In this document: one piece after another, positions 15,297 to 17,724 of the stretch
Position numbering within the stretch: the stretch's first letter is position 1
How the letters are laid out: each line of letters begins with the position of its first letter
Source of the DNA: CAWVWF01 sp963933885
GTDB taxonomy: Bacteria; Bacteroidota; Bacteroidia; Flavobacteriales_C; GCA-002722245
Direction: 5' to 3'
Length of the DNA: 17,724 nt
Assembly (NCBI GenBank): GCA_963933885.1
Contig: CAWVWF010000053.1
Coordinates: forward strand, 1 to 17,724
The notes under the pieces: model-generated
What the model was told of the DNA's origin: nothing
Seen by the model: the letters and a program-made list of their open reading frames with translations, nothing else
The model's database searches: none
Translations under genes and position numbers: made by a program

Positions 15297-16685
15297 GTGA
15301 AAAAAGGAATCATAATCTTATTGTTATTAATTGCTTCTGTTGGTTACTCACAAAAAAATCATAAGGGGTTATTCTTAGAAAGAACGGTTTCTAATTTTGG
15401 AAAGGTTGAATTCTGGATGAGTAGAGTAGATACTTTTAAAGTGACAAATACTACTGATAAAAGAATATATATTTTAAAGCAAAAGCAGCCGAGGGACTTT
15501 GAAGTGAAAATTCCAAGAATGGGAATTAATCCTGGAGAAACAGAATCAATTGAAATTATTTATAAGCCAAGAGAGAAGGGGAAGTTCTCTCAAAAACTAA
15601 AACTATATCACTCAGGAGGCTTATTGCCTTTCTCATATGAATTTAAAGGAGAGATAGTAGCTTTTGATCCTTATGCTGAAATGGCCTGTCCAAGTTTTTC
15701 AACGCCAGGGTTCAAGAGGCATGAGTTTGATATGAAGATCACTATTATCGATTCTGTTACTAAACAACCAATTGAAAAGGCTTTAATAGAATTAAGTAAA
15801 GGAGAGGATTATCGCCAATTTTACACGGATAAAGAAGGGGTGATGAAACGAAAATCTAGGATTGGATTATTCTTCGTTTATACTGAGATGAAAGGTTATA
15901 AAAGTAAAAGTATCGAGCATTACTTTAATCCTAGACGAAAAGAGATCACCATTACTTTAGTACCTAAGAAGAAAGAAGTTGTTCTAGCTGAAATTGAAAT
16001 TGATTCGAAAAAACGTCTGGAATTAGGTTCAGAGAAAGAGCTGATCACGAAAGAAACTTTTAAATATACGCCAGTAGATTTTCCAATTGAAAAAGAAGAA
16101 AATATAGAATTCCCATCCAGTAAATATTCTGAGAATAATATTGTTTTTCTAATTGATGTTTCTTCAAGTATGAGAGGGAAGGATAGGTTGGACTTATTAA
16201 AGAAGTCAATGATTCAATTAACTTACATGTTACGAACAGTTGATAAAGTAACTGTAATAACATATTCTGATGAATCTCAAGTAGTATTGAAAACAACATC
16301 TGCAAAAAACAAAGAAGAAATTGTTGAAGTAATTAATTCCTTGAAAGCTTCAGGAAGTACTTATGGAGGGAAAGCTATTCGTAAAGCTTATAAAATTTTA
16401 GAATCTGAATTTCTAACTGGAGGAAATAATCAAATAATTCTAGCTACGGATGGGGGTTTCAACGGTTTAGGAAGGAGCGAAGGTCAATTAAAAAGATTGG
16501 TGAAAAGAAAAGGTAATAAAGGATTGAATTTTTCAACTTTAGCTTTTGGGAAAAATAAAAGAGGAAAGGAGTTGATTAACGAATTGTCAGTTGTTGGCGG
16601 AGGGACTTACAGATATATTAAAACTGAAGATGAAGCAGAAACAAAGTTAAACTCTATGATAATGGAGCAGTCTTTTATAGACTAG
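15297..16685 (+). CDS. Secreted von Willebrand factor A domain protein with N-terminal Ig-like and CarboxypepD_reg-like domains
   Basis: The 462-residue product begins at GTG 15297 with a clear signal peptide (KKGIIILLLLIASVGYSQ); no lipobox Cys is present. Residues 28-120 resemble an Ig-like DUF1573/MSP-type domain (VSNFGKVEF...TFKVTNTTDKRI...INPGETESIEIIYKP...). Residues 145-222 resemble a carboxypeptidase regulatory-like beta-sandwich (KITIIDSVTKQPIEKALIEL...TDKEGVM). A von Willebrand A domain occupies 280-462, with a complete metal-ion-dependent adhesion site: D287-x-S289-x-S291, T355 and D385. Such proteins usually bind other proteins through a divalent metal, at the cell surface or in the periplasm. 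The start overlaps a four-codon ATG frame that ends at TGA within GTGA. The stop overlaps the convergent small gene by four bases. The partner and role are unknown. Confidence 0.8.
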   Translation: MKKGIIILLLLIASVGYSQKNHKGLFLERTVSNFGKVEFWMSRVDTFKVTNTTDKRIYILKQKQPRDFEVKIPRMGINPGETESIEIIYKPREKGKFSQKLKLYHSGGLLPFSYEFKGEIVAFDPYAEMACPSFSTPGFKRHEFDMKITIIDSVTKQPIEKALIELSKGEDYRQFYTDKEGVMKRKSRIGLFFVYTEMKGYKSKSIEHYFNPRRKEITITLVPKKKEVVLAEIEIDSKKRLELGSEKELITKETFKYTPVDFPIEKEENIEFPSSKYSENNIVFLIDVSSSMRGKDRLDLLKKSMIQLTYMLRTVDKVTVITYSDESQVVLKTTSAKNKEEIVEVINSLKASGSTYGGKAIRKAYKILESEFLTGGNNQIILATDGGFNGLGRSEGQLKRLVKRKGNKGLNFSTLAFGKNKRGKELINELSVVGGGTYRYIKTEDEAETKLNSMIMEQSFID

Positions 16686-16897
16686 ATAGTTGTTTCAAAA
16701 TTTTTAATTTCAAAATGCTGTAACGCAGAGTTAAGAATTTCTACTGGTGCTTGTTGTGCGAAAATTGTAGATGTAATTTGAGTTTTCAAATAATTTTTAA
16801 AAGATTCTGTTTTTCTACTTTCTTCTAAATCTTGCCATAGTTCATGCGCGAAATCAATCTCATCTTTTATGTATTCTAAAATTTCGTCTTGTTCCAT
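16682..16897 (-). CDS. Small protein of unknown function
   Basis: The product is a soluble, acidic, predicted helical protein of 71 residues beginning MEQDEILEYIKDEIDFA. An upstream in-frame ATG at 16945 would add 16 residues (basic, unlike the rest); the inner ATG gives the more natural start. There is no signal peptide, membrane segment or recognised motif. The alternating charged and hydrophobic pattern (EYIKDEIDFAHELWQDLEE) predicts amphipathic helices. It converges on the vWA gene, overlapping its end by four bases, and has its own spacer upstream. It is probably a real gene given its coherent composition, but no family is recognised. Confidence 0.55.
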   Translation of the reverse strand: MEQDEILEYIKDEIDFAHELWQDLEESRKTESFKNYLKTQITSTIFAQQAPVEILNSALQHFEIKNFETTI

Positions 16898-16945
16898 GTT
16901 TTTGTTTCTATTGTCTAAGACGGAAATATATTTTATATGTTTCAA

Positions 16946-17145
16946 AAAAGGTTGATTTTTTGAATTAAAAGTAGGAATAACTCTATCATTAGTGAATTAT
17001 CAATTTAAAACGGTGATTTTATGTGATATTATTTTTCACATTTACACCTCCTTTGCCTGTTATTAATTAGAATCAACTCTGTTTTGAATTGGACTAATTC
17101 CCTTGACCGAAATGAAATTAGGGAAATATTTAACATAGCAAACCG
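16946..17145. other. Intergenic spacer without identified genes
   Basis: This AT-rich spacer lies between two genes transcribed away from each other. I see only weak imperfect inverted repeats (for example TGTGA and TCACA nine bases apart near 17022-17040) and no convincing promoter, terminator or RNA structure. Promoters for both neighbours should lie here. Confidence 0.4.
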
Positions 17146-17724
17146 ATGATTATATACGATCGGTAAAAATAGAAGCTTGGCAGCGAGAACTAGAAAAGGC
17201 TGCAATAAAGTATCATGTTATTGCAGCTTGGATGGCGATTGTTCTTAATCCCGTTTTTGTAATTACAGATATTTATAATATTCATGATTATTGGCAATTG
17301 ATGTTGTTGATTAGGTTAGTTGTTTCTGTAATTACATTAATAGCATTGTCCTTTTGGAGGACTTTTAAATTGAAATCATATTCACTTATAGCTATTCCAT
17401 TTTTTCTAATTGCATTTCAAGAATCGTTTGCATATTCACTAATTGGTGACCAACAGATCTTAGCGCATTCAGTTAATTTGTGGCTTTGCTGATAGGGGGA
17501 GGAATGTTTATAATATGGAAGTGGTATTATTCCATTTTAGCTTGTTTAATTACTTTGTTCGCCACTTTTATTTTTACAGACTTAAATCTTTTGATAGAGC
17601 TTGATCTCTTTTTAACGAAGGGTGGAGTTTTATTGATTACCGTAGCTGAGTTTATGGTGTTCTTAATTGAAACAAGACGTAATTTGACACTAAAGGAGAT
17701 AAAGGCAAGATTAGCACTGGTTGA
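17146..17724 (+). pseudogene. Frame-broken multi-pass membrane protein, 3' end outside window
   Basis: Three overlapping frames together encode one coherent membrane protein. ATG 17146 opens a frame that reads MIIYDR and stops at 17164. The next frame, open from 17139, reads SVKIEAWQRELEKAAIKYH and then hydrophobic helices until TGA at 17490. A third frame, open from 17477, continues with FVALLIGGGMFIIWKWYY and further helices, ending in a charged segment (ETRRNLTLKEIKARLAL) at the window edge. Joining them gives an amphipathic N-terminus, about six membrane helices and a cytoplasmic linker, as in sensor or cyclase input domains. Both junctions are explained by one missing base each. There is no classical slippery heptamer at the second. 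It may be a decaying gene or contain sequence errors. The output domain is outside the window, so no function is assigned. Confidence 0.55.

Noticed and set aside
16060..16305. An 81-codon open frame opposite the vWA gene
   Set aside because: It lies wholly antisense to a clear vWA domain including the metal site; its hydrophobic composition is a strand artefact.
17022..17040. CRP/FNR-like half-sites TGTGA and TCACA
   Set aside because: The half-sites are nine bases apart instead of the six expected for a CRP-type site.
17472..17492. Programmed -1 frameshift in the last gene
   Set aside because: No X XXY YYZ slippery heptamer is in the correct frame at the junction, and a second break lies upstream, so decay or sequence error is simpler.

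Overview
The window reads as an AT-rich chromosomal segment from a member of the Bacteroidota, most likely Flavobacteriales. The evidence is a GldJ-type gliding/type IX secretion lipoprotein, a DUF5723-type outer-membrane barrel, a GH3/serine-hydrolase fusion of a kind known from this phylum, a type-B T9SS sorting-like domain, several exact matches to the Bacteroidota -7 promoter element (TAnnTTTG), and almost no Shine-Dalgarno sequences. A family-level assignment cannot be made by eye. No tRNA, rRNA, CRISPR array, insertion sequence or phage gene was seen.

Layout. Positions 3-668 hold the 3' end of gldJ, closed by a strong terminator, followed by murF (peptidoglycan precursor synthesis). A non-coding stretch of about 280 bp with a -7 box leads to pdhA-pdhC (E1 alpha and E2 of pyruvate dehydrogenase; E1 beta is not adjacent), again closed by a strong terminator. 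Then come a TrmH-family RNA methyltransferase and, convergent and overlapping it, a lipoprotein of unknown role. Divergent from the lipoprotein are a DUF5723-type barrel and a 987-residue exported NagZ-like/serine-hydrolase fusion.

From about 10.6 to 16.7 kb there is a compact same-strand run: recG, a TauE/SafE-type permease, a small lipoprotein made almost entirely of a CHU_C-like domain, a PlsC-like acyltransferase with a membrane tail, and a secreted von Willebrand A protein. A small minus-strand gene of unknown function converges on the last of these. The window ends in a broken reading frame for a multi-pass membrane protein.

The content is mostly ordinary housekeeping and cell-envelope genes. 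No defence or mobile system is evident. The points most worth checking are the stand-alone CHU_C-like lipoprotein, recG lacking any ATG/GTG/TTG start that keeps its conserved N-terminus, the doubly frame-broken membrane protein at the right edge, and -7 boxes or terminator T-tracts lying so close to start codons that leaderless mRNAs are plausible.
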